Shown piece by piece: positions 23,160-34,198 of a stretch of 64,000 bases of DNA; positions within the stretch are counted from its first letter, which is position 1, and each line of letters begins with the position of its first letter. The stretch lies in contig JAHLJT010009436.1 of NCBI GenBank assembly GCA_031308135.1, positions 137,460,950-137,524,949 of the forward strand. The letters are read 5' to 3'. The notes beneath the pieces are model-generated. The model saw only the letters and a list, made by a program, of their open reading frames with translations. It was not told the DNA's origin and made no database searches. A program made the translations under genes and the position numbers. This stretch comes from Acheta domesticus. Its lineage: Eukaryota; Arthropoda; Insecta; Orthoptera; Gryllidae.

Positions 23160-24600
23160 CCATTTTTTGAGTGTGGAATCTCAGACTGTAAGGCATATAT
23201 TTCCTTCTGACTGCAAATGAGTGCATTCGAATCTCCAGGCGTGTTAGCTTTGGAAATGTTCCCTCTTCGAAATCATCGTGGATGACGTTTTGATCTTTGC
23301 AAAGAACGTGGTATTGTCACAGATAAAATATTGAAGTTATATTATTTTTTTAACTTTCACATTTCAATCATATTAAATAGTTATTAATAAGCTAGTATGA
23401 AGGCATTTAATTAATAGAAAAAGAACCATTTTCAAGACTGCATATAAATTGTCATGTATAATAACTCAGCGTTACCTTAAAGCAGTCACGCCATGCTTGA
23501 GACTGTGTGTACGTGAGAAAAGCACTTTAAGTGTGCTAGTATCCGAAATCCCAATTATACTACGAACTAATTGGATTTTTTCTGGATATGTCCGTCAATA
23601 CAAGACTGCGAAACCGTGATAGGTACTTAATTGTTTTTGGAAACTCCGAACAGTTTTCCGCAGCTAAAGTACTTACCGGGTGAAATTATTTAACAACGTC
23701 AGTCAAGTCGTCGTCATTGTCTTCATTACTAATCGGCCCCTCTCTCATGGCACGCACAATTCATTATCATTGTAGAAAAAGCTTCCCATCTTCATTCCTG
23801 CAACTTATGTCTCCACAGGTAATTCTGCACTGTGTCCTCTGCTAACTTTACGGCCGCCGCCTGGCGGTGTTGAAGCGGCCGCTGCCGGTGCAGGCTCGTC
23901 GCGGCGATAACTCGGTCGCTGACTGTCCGTGCGCGGGCAGAGCGTCTCGCTATCTACGATGTGCAGCCAAGTTACTTTACTAGGCCAACACGGTCAACGT
24001 CCTCTGATCTAATTAGAGATGCAGGTCGTGATGACCTCGCTATGAAGTGGCGAACCGCGTATAGCAAGTTATAGATGACAAGTAAATAGCTTTCTTTGAA
24101 GAAAGCATGAAGGGAGTTTTCTGCTAGGTTTTGAGCCAAATTCGATTATATTGACGCTTCATTAATACATAAAAGTATGAATTACTAATCATGACATCAA
24201 ATTAATACTCACAGTTCGGTGCCATTAATTGTTACTTTGGATAGATATTTCCAACCCATCTCAAACTTCGATATATGACATATCAAACTTATGTATTGAA
24301 TTTTAAACATTTTTTTTTTAATTCTCTCTACCTTTTAAAAGGAGAATGTTTTCTAGAAGGAGATAATTTGGACGGTTATTGAGACAAAAGCAAACACAAT
24401 GTTACATGTGAATACATACGATATCTACACGTACGTAGGAATATATTATTATTTTCTAACGGGTCAAAAAGTTCGAATACGCTATGCGGGCTTGAAATGC
24501 GTAGAATTACTGAACACGGGGGCCTAGAGAAGTGTCGGATAAGAAAATGAAAACTGTGCAACGATAGTATTTGCAGTCTATTTTATTTCATTCATTATTT
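23160..24600. other. AT-rich DNA with a CpG pocket at about 23850-23965
   Basis: The pocket holds two CGGCCGC words (near 23851 and 23876) and many CpGs over about 110 bases. A CTAATTAG palindrome, a homeodomain-type core, lies at 24009-24016. A small regulatory element is possible but unproven. The rest is AT-rich with nothing recognised. Confidence 0.35.
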
Positions 24601-24618
24601 CTTTCATTACATGCTCCG

Positions 24619-25188
24619 GTTGTAGTGAACTTGGATATAGTGAACCCTCGATTTTCCTGAACTTACGTCACAGTCAGATTTCACTTACAGTACAAACGTG
24701 CGTATGAATACATGGTTAGAGTGAACGTGCACCTCGGCTATGAAATAAGTGAACGAATGAAATAAAACGTCCTGAAAATCAATTCCCTCTTGGAAAAGAA
24801 TAAAAGGGTCTGTGGAGACTGAGACGGTATTCCAACAGTGGAACAGGCATTGAAGGGTGTCAAGACTGCATTACTATACTTAGAGACAGTGGACAATGAA
24901 GGTTCATGTATGAAGAAAGCACTATCTTTGGGGAATATCCTAGAGAAATTACTAATGAAAAATGTACGAAACAAAAGATTAAAATAATTGATTTTTTAAG
25001 GACAAATAAAAATTCTGAAATTTTCAGTTCGTGCAGTTAATTTATTTTGTTGTATATCTGTATTAATAAAATCAATCGTTGTGGAGAAATTCGATTTAAT
25101 TTTGACATCATCAGATATAGTGAACCTTTGATATAGTGAGCCAAAACTGTTAGTCCCCAGAAGTTCACGATAACCGAAGTCGACTGTA
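24619..25188 (+). mobile_element. Degraded pogo/Tigger-type element
   Basis: The left side has repeated TATAGTGAACC words; the right end reads TTCACGATAACCGAAGTCG then ACTGTA. Such GTGAAC / CGACTGTA termini are typical of pogo/Tigger elements. The left terminus is too decayed to pair cleanly. The interior holds a short coding relic at 24826-24987. It is about 570 bases long against the usual 2-3 kb, so it is an internally deleted remnant. Confidence 0.65.
24826..24987 (+). pseudogene. Tigger/Jerky-like transposase C-terminal relic
   Basis: The 54-codon frame (stop included) reads G-I-P-T-V-E-Q-A-L-K-G-V-K-T-A-L-L-Y-L-E. This resembles the end of pogo-family transposases, where a short linker is followed by A-L-x-x-L-x-x-A-L-x-x-L-E. 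There is no catalytic domain, and the upstream frame is closed. It is a relic within the decayed element at 24619-25188. Confidence 0.5.
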
Positions 25189-25189
25189 C

Positions 25190-26690
25190 TGCCATTCCTC
25201 TCGGATGTTTTTGATCAAATCCAGGCAAGTCCTAGTGCAGCGGTGTGCTTGGCCGCCTTTCACAGTAGTATTGGGCTTCAAATCTATTCGCACTAAATCG
25301 AGGAAGGCAAAACGAGTGTATTAGAAGATTTTACAGGATTTCCCAGTCATTTTTATCCATCGCTTATTGAAATTCACTCTAGAAATCGTGTGATATCCAG
25401 AACACTCGTAGAAGCTCAGTAATTAAAAGGACATACTCGTCCTTCTTAAAGAGGATAAATATTAGCCTACGCGTTTAAATAACTTAGAAATCCATATTAA
25501 AAATATAGTATTTTTTAAAAGATAATATGAACTCTGAGAAACTGAAACCACATATTTTCCAAAAACTATTTGAAAAATATTTTATTAATCTTTACACGAC
25601 AAATCAATGTAACATGCATTGTTATGTGCCTTGGCAAAAAACATACTAGATTTGGGGAATGATCATATAAAATTTACGTATAATATCCACGCCAGTAATG
25701 ATAAAAATCCAGAAGGGATCGTTGACGTTAAAAATTCACAACCTTCGTCCGTCTCAATTATTGACAGCCGAATACAGCACCAAGATATAAAGCAACGAAA
25801 TTTCACTTCGGCATCAGCGCACCGCCTATCCATTTCCGGAGCGCGTTTCATCCGAGCTCTGCGCGCAGGCGTCTAATTTAGAATGACTAGCCCGCCCTCA
25901 AGGCATGAATAATCCAGCATTTTAAAGCCAAAGCCCGGATATCCGTCTCTTCCGCAGGGAGAAGGCAGCTAGCTCCACAAAACACGCGCATCCAAGGGTT
26001 TCCATTAATCCAGGGGTCTCCAGCTCTCATTTGGTATCTTGGCTCTTTGCCAGCTGGCAAACTCATGACATGTAGCTTGATATTATACCACAAAATTGAA
26101 AAAATAAATAAACGTAATAATATGTAAATTAGGGAGCAATAAAGTAATTTAAATTAATGCATCTAATATTAAATTCAATTGCAGTGTAAAAACGAAATTG
26201 TGATATAGGTTACCATTTAGAGCAATTTTGTAATAATTATCGAACAATTATCGTTATGTCGAATTGTTACGGAAACGACAAACATCTGCAACCTTCACGA
26301 CCATAACATCCAATAGCGTAGCGGGGCTAATGCATTTGTGCAAGGTGAATTAAAACGAAATGAAAATGTAATAAGGATGAACGTTTCATTAACTTTACCA
26401 TTATCAAAATGCATTACACCTCTTGATAGATTGAGAATTTCAAATGAGGTGTGAAATGTTTGTCTATCTGAGGAGGACATGGACAGCGCTTGGACGAGTA
26501 ACGTCGACCAAAATAAACCAAACCAATGTCCCCTGACATTCCAAAATTATTTTTTCTCTACAGATATATGTAATACACAATAATCCACAGTAAGACGACA
26601 CGTTCCTGGAATATGTTAATAAAAATCAATTTTACTCAATTTTTTTTATTGTTTAACTTCGTATAAAGTACCCCCCCCTATTTAATCACA
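25190..26690. other. AT-rich DNA, nothing recognised
   Basis: No gene is supported. A GC-richer patch near 25800-26060 has domain-free frames of about 60-85 codons. A C homopolymer lies near 26671. Confidence 0.4.
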
Positions 26691-26699
26691 CTACAGAGT

Positions 26700-27300
26700 T
26701 CCGTCCAGAAGTTTTTGGGATTCCTTAGAAAGGTCACTTTCATGTTTCTTGCGTGACCTGTAACTGCATTTTGAATTTGGAAAAGGGGCCCACATAGCCT
26801 TTCTTTCACGAAGGACTTTAGCTTGGACGCTGAAAAAAGTCCACAGGTGGCAGACCTGATGAGAGAGGATGTGTCAGAGATGTCACTATAGTTTTAGATA
26901 GAAACTGTCTGCCAATCAACACACGGGCTGAGGCGCAACAAGAACAGTGGCACACAGGCTTCTGTAGAGTGCTGGGCGCAAATTGTATGAACGTTGAGAA
27001 ATTTCTGTGATCTTTTAATGCTCGATTCCTGCATAATTCGACATGGTTGATGTCGATCTTGGACAAGATCTAGGACACAGTGAACATTTTTGTCACCGGT
27101 GCTGGTAGAAAGCAGTCCAGTGGGTTATCAATTAACGATTGCCATCCCTCCCTGAATCGTCTGCACCATTCTTACATTGTCGAAATGAGGTAAGCATTCA
27201 TCACCATTAGCCGGTTTTATCATCTCGTATGATTCAGATGCAGTTTTCCCACGTTTGAAACAGAACTGGATCGCCTCCCGACGTTCCTTTCAACACTGAG
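26700..27300 (-). pseudogene. Decayed mariner-family (IS630/Tc1/mariner) transposase
   Basis: On the minus strand from about 27290 the frame reads E-R-R-E-A-I-Q-F-C-F-K-R-G-K-T-A-S-E, then G-D-E-C-L. This is the N-terminal helix-turn-helix of mariner-type transposases (usual form: A-I-K-F-C-x-K-L-G-K-x-x-x-E). Further on (about 26890-26700) come R-x-F-L-S-K, H-P, S-S-G-L-P-P-V-D-F-F, L-K-S and I-Q-N-A-V-T-G. These correspond to the R-E-F-L, Y-S-P-D-L-A-P-x-D-F-F-x-F-P-K-L-K-S and I-Q-x-A-V-T blocks of the catalytic domain. The family is about 350 residues; here the middle, with the first catalytic Asp, is lost, and frameshifts and stops occur. It is non-functional. Confidence 0.72.
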
Positions 27301-27369
27301 ACCGAATCAGAAAATCGAAGCGCACAAGCACGAAGAAGCGTCCGTTTCTCTACTCAGCGGATTCGAAAC

Positions 27370-28400
27370 TTAGGGAAATTTAACTGTTGCTTGCCAAGAT
27401 CTTTAGTACTTACTTCCTAATGTGGTTAATAGATGACATATTACGTAAATAATCATTCCACAAACTTCCCAGACTTACTGTGTAAATTAATCCAGTGCAT
27501 CCCTAGCGAAAAGCAATTACACTCACAGGAGCTAATACAGCATATATTTTCTCAAATACGTTATAGTTCTTCATTAATGTAGAAAAATAAACGCTTAAGT
27601 AGGAACTCGTAAAGTTGGAAAAACACAATCCCATATTAAATTACATTAACACAACTATTAAGCTTCTGTATTACCCGAGATATCGGTTGTCAAAAGCATT
27701 CTTAACAATTCGACAATTGAGACTTTGCAATATTACAAACATCCTGATCACTGTAATTACACGAATATAAATTATTAAATTAGATATTTCTATCTTGAAT
27801 TCTACGTATACATGAACTTTGTTTAGTTGCAATAGCGTTTATTTTTCATAACGTTTATGACTGGTTACCCAGTATTCTCTTTTCTCCAGTTCCATTTCAG
27901 AGACATAGCCCCCTCTATGACATTTTTCTGCCGGCTACATTCTGTTCTGTCAGATCAGAGTTTCTCGGAACCGTTTTATGAATTCATCATATAGAGCTTC
28001 TCTCCATCCTAGGAGTGGATTATGTTAACACTGATCGATGAAAAGAACGCTCTCATCATTTCAGTGTTTATCTCAGCAATCACCCCTCCTTTGTAAGTAG
28101 GAAACCAGACTGATTGCTACTCTACTGCGCGCGATAGGGCCCTGAACTCTTTTATCGTCATCATCATCATAATCATTATTATTATTACCAGCGTACCCGT
28201 GCGAGAACTCTCACATGTTAAATTCCACCATTTTCTGTATCTTTCCTTTTCCATATTAAGAGGGAAAGTTGAAACGTTTTTATTTGTTTAAGAAATTAGA
28301 AAGGTAACTTCCAATGTACTTATAGAATTTAAAATTAAAATATAAACAATAAAATTAAGGTATGAAACAAATTTTGAGTAAAGGTTTATTCAGTATTACA
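27370..28400. other. AT-rich DNA with a short CAT-triplet run
   Basis: The triplet run at about 28157-28190 is imperfect (CATCATCATCATAATCATTATTATTATT). Nothing else is recognised. Confidence 0.45.
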
Positions 28401-28423
28401 CATACACATGTTCTTGGAACAAT

Positions 28424-29095
28424 TCACAACAATTCTTTAAGAACATTTGTAGTACGAGTAATTACACAATCTTCCTTGACAATTACTTTTTCGATTTCCT
28501 TGATAGTCACAAAAACGTTGTAAAATTTTTTTTTATTCTCTAGAAAGCAACTTAAAGTTGTCCATGCGAAAATACAGGATCGTGCAAGCATAACCCTACT
28601 CTTTGGAATATTATTTAACTTTGTTTCTGAACTGACACGTACACCCCTACAATTTAGTCGCCTAAAATATGAAGAAATTAGTTTCATTTCACATACAATT
28701 GTAGATGCTGCACGTCTCTGAAGAGGTGGGGTTATATCGAAAAGCGACGGACCAGTAAAATATAATAGAATGTTCAAGACGCTCTCGTCCTGTAGAATTC
28801 GGCGCAAGGAACGTTTCTTTGTGGCCTCCGACTTCAAAAATTTTAACGCCCAAAAACGCTTCGTCTAGGAATTATTCAACTAAATGGATTTTAATAATGC
28901 TGCCCTAGTAATGCGTGATACATTGACGTGAATATTTAGATTTATTTTTTCAACAAATCCTTCACATTTTCAAAGTCAAAGTGCAAATCGCCACGTCTTC
29001 GCGAAGTTCTCTTTCTTCAGATATCTCATTTATGCAGATCCGTTCCGTGTGTGCAAAACACGTCTATACTACTGGAATAATATAGGAGAGGATTT
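28424..29095 (-). repeat. Duplicated segment, copy 1, with a 137-codon minus-strand frame
   Basis: The part at about 28740-29095 aligns with 30257-30612 at a constant offset of 1,517 bases. Shared blocks include TCCTGTAGA, CTTCGT(C/T)TAGGA(A/G)TTATT, CAACAAATCC and a CACGTCT..CG..A(A/G)TTCTCTTTCTT block. The minus-strand frame at 28424-28837 (137 codons) does not match a family I know. Just upstream of it both copies encode a similar peptide (D-x-H-F-D-(F/Y)-x-x-V-K-D-L-L-K-K), interrupted in copy 1. It may be a decayed gene or element duplicated in tandem. Confidence 0.55.
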
Positions 29096-29099
29096 TAAA

Positions 29100-30000
29100 T
29101 AGTATAAACAATAAAACATGAGATGAAGTAGCAGCTAGCATACGCTGTACCAACTCTACTTCAACCTATTTTCAATTATTAATATATCGAAACCTACTCA
29201 AATCAGCATTTAGAGTACTAAATGTACTAAGAGAATAGTCCTAATTATCTTGCAAATGCTTCAACTTGTACAAGATATAAATTAACTTGTTGAAATTACT
29301 AATCACGCTAAGGAAAGTATTATTTCCCAGCATTTTCAATGCAATATCATGACTGAACACGCTGACTTGAAAATTTCACTGAACATCAAAAGAAGTAAGA
29401 CCTCTCTTTCCATCATAGTTGACTTAAGTTTCTAAGCTCTCTGATAAAGCCTTTCTCAAATTTTCTTGAGCCTTCTGCCTTATCTTTTGGATTCACACGC
29501 AGAACGTTCTGGCAATTTCGTGGAGTTGGTTCCTTCCTTGAGTCTCGGTCATTTCGTAGTACACTATAGCTCCTTTCGTGACTTTTCATAATAGCGTATG
29601 GTCTTGCAGCGAATTTACCTTTTATCAAAGTTAATTTAACCCACCTCCAAAGAAATGAAAACAAAAAAACCAAGTTAAAACACATATTTCTCTTGAATGA
29701 TTTTATGATATGTCTTTAAAATCAACCATGCCAGAAAAAAAAAACAATATTGTGAAAGAAATATAGGCCTATGCTTTCGTCAATTTCATTTTTAATTCAT
29801 GATTTTAAAAATTCCCCTCTTGAATATCCCTGTCCATGAATGTATATTGACTTAAATTAGTGGAGTATGAAATTTGTGGGGTGAGCGAAAAACGGACAAA
29901 AATATTTTGAATAAGAATAACATGAGCGTTTTGTGCTGGACCATACCAAGAGCGTGAGTACTGTAGGTTATATCACAAACTTTTCACAAAAACAAGACAG
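29100..30000. other. AT-rich spacer between the duplicated segments, nothing recognised
   Basis: A 90-codon minus-strand frame at 29413-29685 has no recognisable domain. No tandem or inverted structure was seen. Confidence 0.4.
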
Positions 30001-30079
30001 TCAGTACTTACATTCGACAGACGAACGTTTGCACCATACACATAAAAAACAATCTTCATCGATATGAGGCAACTATTTA

Positions 30080-30612
30080 ATACTTCTAATTGTTACTCCG
30101 AGAGCATTTACGTTTACTTGCATAATCTTGAATTAATGTGCACAAAAAGCATACATTCAATTTGGAGAAATCTAAGCCTTCTAAACATGACGACACAAAC
30201 AAAGATCGCCTCCAGCGTCGAGTAATATAGTTGTTACTGGATAATATCGATAAGCGCCGTATCAGCAAAAATGTAATCCAATGTCCAAAAGTATCTCATC
30301 CTGTAGATTACGGTGTGAGTAATGTTTAATTGATGCCTTTGGCATCAGAATTTTAGTTTTTAAGGCCCTACTACGCTTCGTTTAGGAGTTATTTAACTAT
30401 ATATATCTTGACATGGCGTCGTGTGATGCGGGTTGCATTTGAAATGAATATTTATATGCGTTTTTTTCAACAAATCCTTTACAGTTTTGTAGTCAAAATG
30501 CAATTCGTCACGTCTCCACGAAATTCTCTTTCTTTAGATACATCATTTATAAAGATTGGTGGCGTATGAGAGCATCACAGGAAAGGTATACTACTGAAAT
30601 AATACAGGAGAC
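30080..30612 (-). repeat. Duplicated segment, copy 2
   Basis: This matches copy 1 at an offset of 1,517 bases, most clearly over 30290-30612. On the minus strand from about 30525 the frame reads R-R-D-E-L-H-F-D-Y-K-T-V-K-D-L-L-K-K, similar to the corresponding frame in copy 1. The frame that is open for 137 codons in copy 1 is broken here. Direct orientation and close spacing suggest a local tandem duplication followed by divergence. Confidence 0.5.
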
Positions 30613-30619
30613 GTTTGCT

Positions 30620-31465
30620 CATATTAATATTAGTTCCTCTAAAGGTGAGATTCAAATAAGCTACTGACACAATGTTTAACTTACTAAAAGCCATTGCATA
30701 ACCTGTGTTTGTTTGTAGTTCAACAGTTCTAGTGAGCAAGCGATCGTAAAAGGAATAGGTTGGAGGAAAGACAGACGACTTCCATTTTTAGAGAATTTGT
30801 TTTAGTTCTTATCTAGTTCTGTATCTTCCCGTTACGCTTTCGAAAAGAAAGGTACAAGTGAAGATATGTCACGTTCAGGGACTGCTTATCAACAAGTATT
30901 TTTCTTTCTAGAAGGTCACAGGTGCAGCTTGCGAATAAGCTACCCACCTGAAAAGGGGGAGAGAAGGGACTGGAGCCATGGGATTAAAAAAAAAGTTTCT
31001 CAACACCAAAATGGAATATGGAAGGAAAAATTAAGGATATATTAGTGTAAATCGTTTAACTTAAAATAATGGATTTTTCTCCTCGAAATACTATACAATT
31101 TGAAGTTACATATGTTTAAAAAGAAAGGGAAGTGATTGTCCATTGTTAATCTTCCTATCCCTCAAACAAAGCTACGTATGTATTCTCTTTTTATTTAAAA
31201 TCCATGCTTATATGATATTTATGTATCTTTCACAACTTTGAAACTAACATTAACCCTTTGAAACAACCACGAAACAAATAAATAAACTCAACATAAAATA
31301 CTGTATTTAATTTTATTTTGACGAAAATGCACCTATCACTCCTACTTAAGAAGTAGGCAATGAAAGTTTAATTTTCAAACGAAAAGTGTCTATTGCGATA
31401 CGCCGAGGATGGGTTCAATGAAAATAATAGATTCCTAACACTAACAAGTGGCGTCTAGCTTTTCA
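30620..31465. other. AT-rich DNA, nothing recognised
   Basis: No gene, repeat terminus or motif could be supported. Confidence 0.4.
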
Positions 31466-31469
31466 ATGA

Positions 31470-31851
31470 CCCTATTGTATTACAGACAGCTACAATACAC
31501 CACAAATAGCCTCAAACGTCGTCGCCGAAGTCCGTATTTCGTGACAAGAGACCAATAGTCAATAGAGACACATTGATAAATCATAATTCATTAGGCAGAG
31601 GTTTACCTCAAATACGAGTCCATTAATACCAAATAAATGAACAAAGAACTAATAACAACTACAAATAAACCCTATTGTACTACAGACAGCTGCAATACAC
31701 CACAAATAGCCTCAAACGTCGTCGCCGAAATCCGTATTTCGTGATAAGAGACCAATAGTCAATAGAGACATATTGATAAATCATAATTCATTAGGCAGAG
31801 GTTTGCCTCAAATACGAGTCCATTAATACCAAATAAATGAACAAAGAACTA
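31470..31851 (+). repeat. 200-bp tandem duplication, 1.9 copies
   Basis: Unit 1 (31470-31669) and unit 2 (31670-31851) align without gaps at exactly 200 bases. I count six differences over about 180 bases, all transitions (A/G or C/T). A short AATAACAACTACAAATAAA linker ends unit 1 and is not repeated. The near-identity indicates a recent event. Confidence 0.95.
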
Positions 31852-31854
31852 AAT

Positions 31855-32139
31855 TAGACAATCTTTGAGTTATTTTCGTCATGCGGGTTTTCATTCACAA
31901 TTCGACTAAGTTGGAAATCGGGCACGTTGTTAAAGTGTTAGAAGACTTTCTCTTACAATATCGTAAATACAACTGGACTTAATAAGAATCGTAGAGTAAC
32001 AGATCTCACTTTGTGTGATTACACAGTAATGGATCTTTACATATTGTTTCTGTCGTTCCAACTGAAAGTTTGTGAATTTCCATCATTAGTTAATTATTAA
32101 ATTGATCGATTGATAGATTATTTCTGGGCTGATTGATAG
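31855..32139. other. AT-rich spacer, nothing recognised
   Basis: No feature is supported. A GATTGATAGAT word is repeated near 32108 and 32131, just before the family C repeat. Confidence 0.4.
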
Positions 32140-32670
32140 ATTGTGTTTCTGGGCGCGTCAACTAAGGTCATTAGTCCCGTAAGTTTGGTCCATCCTCGGG
32201 AGGTGGCGGTGATCTTCCCCCGCAGGATGGTGAGATCTGGCGCCGATGTACATGTCGGCTATCACGGTTTTCCCAACCACGTACCTCCCACCAGCGGACC
32301 ACTGCCACAGCAGGGACAACCTCTAAAAGCTCACGAGCGGTTTCCCCATATGTATGCATGTAAGTGTGTGTGCGTGTGTGTGTGTGTGTGTGTGTAGAAT
32401 GAGAGGATAGAACAAATATGAAGAAAAAAGATCGGGCACGATGGTCTATTTGTTAAGGTACTGCTCCGATATTCGCCTGGTGTTTATAGAGGAAACCACC
32501 GAAAACTGACGATCAAAGCAGCCGGCCGCCAGGATTCTCTGGAGCAACTTCATTCAACCTAGTTATCTAGCTGTTGTGAAAAATCCTGCTATAGTCGGGA
32601 CTCAAACCCAAGGATCGCCTGGTCAGAAGCACTACAGTGACATCAGTTGATGCCCTGAGCCACCAAATCG
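32140..32670 (+). mobile_element. Family C composite repeat, copy 2 (longest frame) with (TG)n and tRNA-like end
   Basis: In plus-strand order: a GTTTCTGGGCGCG block; ATTAGTCCCGTAAG; GGGAGGTGGCGGTG; GAGATCTGGCGCCGATGTAC; a TG microsatellite (about 32366-32396); then a segment ending in a tRNA-like sequence on the minus strand (32596-32665). The order is shared with 45700-46490. The first part has an uninterrupted 84-codon frame (F-L-G-A-S, V-I-S-P-V, R-E-V-A-V-I). It may be a long SINE read on the minus strand, or two repeats joined. No known name is assigned. Confidence 0.75.
32596..32665 (-). other. tRNA-like segment of the family C repeat
   Basis: The minus strand carries GGGTTTGAGTCCCG (32596-32609), close to the pol III B-box consensus GGTTCGANTCC. 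It also has GTGGCTCAGGGCATCA (32648-32663) in the place of an A box. No complete acceptor stem closes, so this is a SINE-type head rather than a functional tRNA gene. Confidence 0.55.
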
Positions 32671-33000
32671 GATTGAATGATTAAAAACAATTAATATATT
32701 CTTATATCTATTTAGTTTTCTTGTTTCAAATTTAGCCTTTAAGGCCTCTCTTTATCGTCTTGAACTACGCCTCTTCCCGACATACACCCTGCTAGTATTT
32801 CGGAGCAGCTCTCTCCGACATCTGGAATTCGATTCAACTCCAAAGCTAAGCACTTGTAGATTATTGTCTAAATGTATCTTTATCGCCATTTTTTCCTTAT
32901 TTTTATCCCAACGTTGGTTTATCATTCAACGCGCGTGAGCAATCATCTCGTGTAAGCTCTGGCTGGTGGCTCCCCTCTCGGCAATCTTGGGAATCCCTGC
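32670..33000. other. Unassigned spacer
   Basis: Mixed-composition DNA leading into the next GC island, with nothing recognised. Confidence 0.35.
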
Positions 33001-33004
33001 TCTA

Positions 33005-33265
33005 ATCCCTTGTGCACGGCGCGGCGATGGAGGCGGCGGCCGGGGCGCCGGCCCATAACTCTCGCCCCAATTACAGGCGGAACGGAGGCGGCGCGGGCGC
33101 GGGCGCGCGCAGCCGGGAGCAGGCTGGGGCTGAGGGCTGGAGCTGCGGCCCCGCGCTGGTGCTGCGTCGGCTATCGGCAGCGCGCGCACGCACTTGGCGC
33201 CCGGCCACGGGGAGCGCCGTCGACAGTGCTCGCCACCAGAGGCCGCAGGGGCCAAATACTGGAGT
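33005..33265. other. CpG island, about 260 bp
   Basis: A short, dense CpG island with GGCGCGGGCGCGGGCGCGCG near 33090. Unlike most other islands here it is not built from tandem repeats, which makes it a better candidate for a genuine CpG-island promoter. No gene can be attached to it. The open frames are Arg/Ala-rich and overlap on both strands. Confidence 0.55.
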
Positions 33266-33291
33266 CATCTTTTTTCGCTACCTCCGGGGAA

Positions 33292-33526
33292 GGATTATAG
33301 TGCGATTTTTCTAACTCTGCCCCTCAAGCCCCTATAGTCACGATGGAATATCACACGGTATTTCGCGTCTTTCTCCGTCACGCAGCTAGAACGCAAGGTC
33401 TGCTTGATACGGTCGCGATCATGCGATATCTGGCGGCATGACTGAGAACGTCGCGAAATATCGTGACATATTCCATCGAGAAGACTGGCCTTGAGGGGCA
33501 AAGTTAGAAAAACCCCAGTATAATAC
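33292..33526. mobile_element. Fold-back MITE, about 235 bp
   Basis: The first and last roughly 75 bases are imperfect inverted repeats. The left arm has TTTTTCTAACTCTGCCCCTC and then GATGGAATAT; the right arm, reverse-complemented, has TTTTTCTAACTTTGCCCCTC and then GATGGAATAT. TATA-type ends (ATTATAGTG at the left, ATTATACTG in the right arm's complement) hint at TA targeting, but the target duplication is not clear. It has no coding capacity. Confidence 0.75.
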
Positions 33527-33529
33527 CTA

Positions 33530-34195
33530 AAGAAGCGCTAAGCAAGATCAGGTTGAGTTAGTGCTCGCCAACCGACACCATGGGAACAAAATCGTGACGC
33601 TATCGTTTTGGGCTACCTGCTGCACCGGAGTAATACATAAAGAAGCCGTAAGAATACTCTTTGAGTCACATAATATTATTATTGAAATATTGAACAGATT
33701 TAGACAAACAAGTTCAAAATATTTAGACAAAAAACTATAATCTTTGAAATTTGAATATTAATATTGGAACAACACATACTGTTTACGAAATGATACATAA
33801 TTTTGCTAAAACATTCTTGGGAGCAGCTATTCAGCACGGGCCCTAAACACATGCTTAGTCTTCATATGCATTAATCCATCCCGAGCTACCTGTGTGTGAA
33901 GTCATAGGCTTCCGCGGCTAGAGTCTTCCGAATGCTCTTGGTTGTCCGGGTCACGCCACGTCGGAGTTGGTGTTTTTCAAGATGGTGTAAACGTTGACAT
34001 CGCACCACAGCCTTCGACGTGGCGTCAACCAGACACTTACAACATTCGCTCCGTGTGCTTGTGGTGGGGGAGAGATACGGTATTACACCCCATCGACGCA
34101 TCGACTTTGCCGGAGAGAGATTCGTGCCAAAGACGCTCTCCAATAGACTAGGCAATACTGCCTATTAACTTACGTTCTCTCGATCGTGGTCTCGT
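33530..34195. other. Unassigned DNA
   Basis: No gene is supported. A moderately GC-rich patch near 33935-34140 carries short frames on both strands without recognisable domains. Confidence 0.35.
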
Positions 34196-34198
34196 CAT

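Noticed and set aside
24009..24016. Homeodomain-type CTAATTAG site as an enhancer
   Set aside because: An 8-base AT-rich palindrome is expected many times by chance in 64 kb of AT-rich DNA, and nothing else supports an enhancer.
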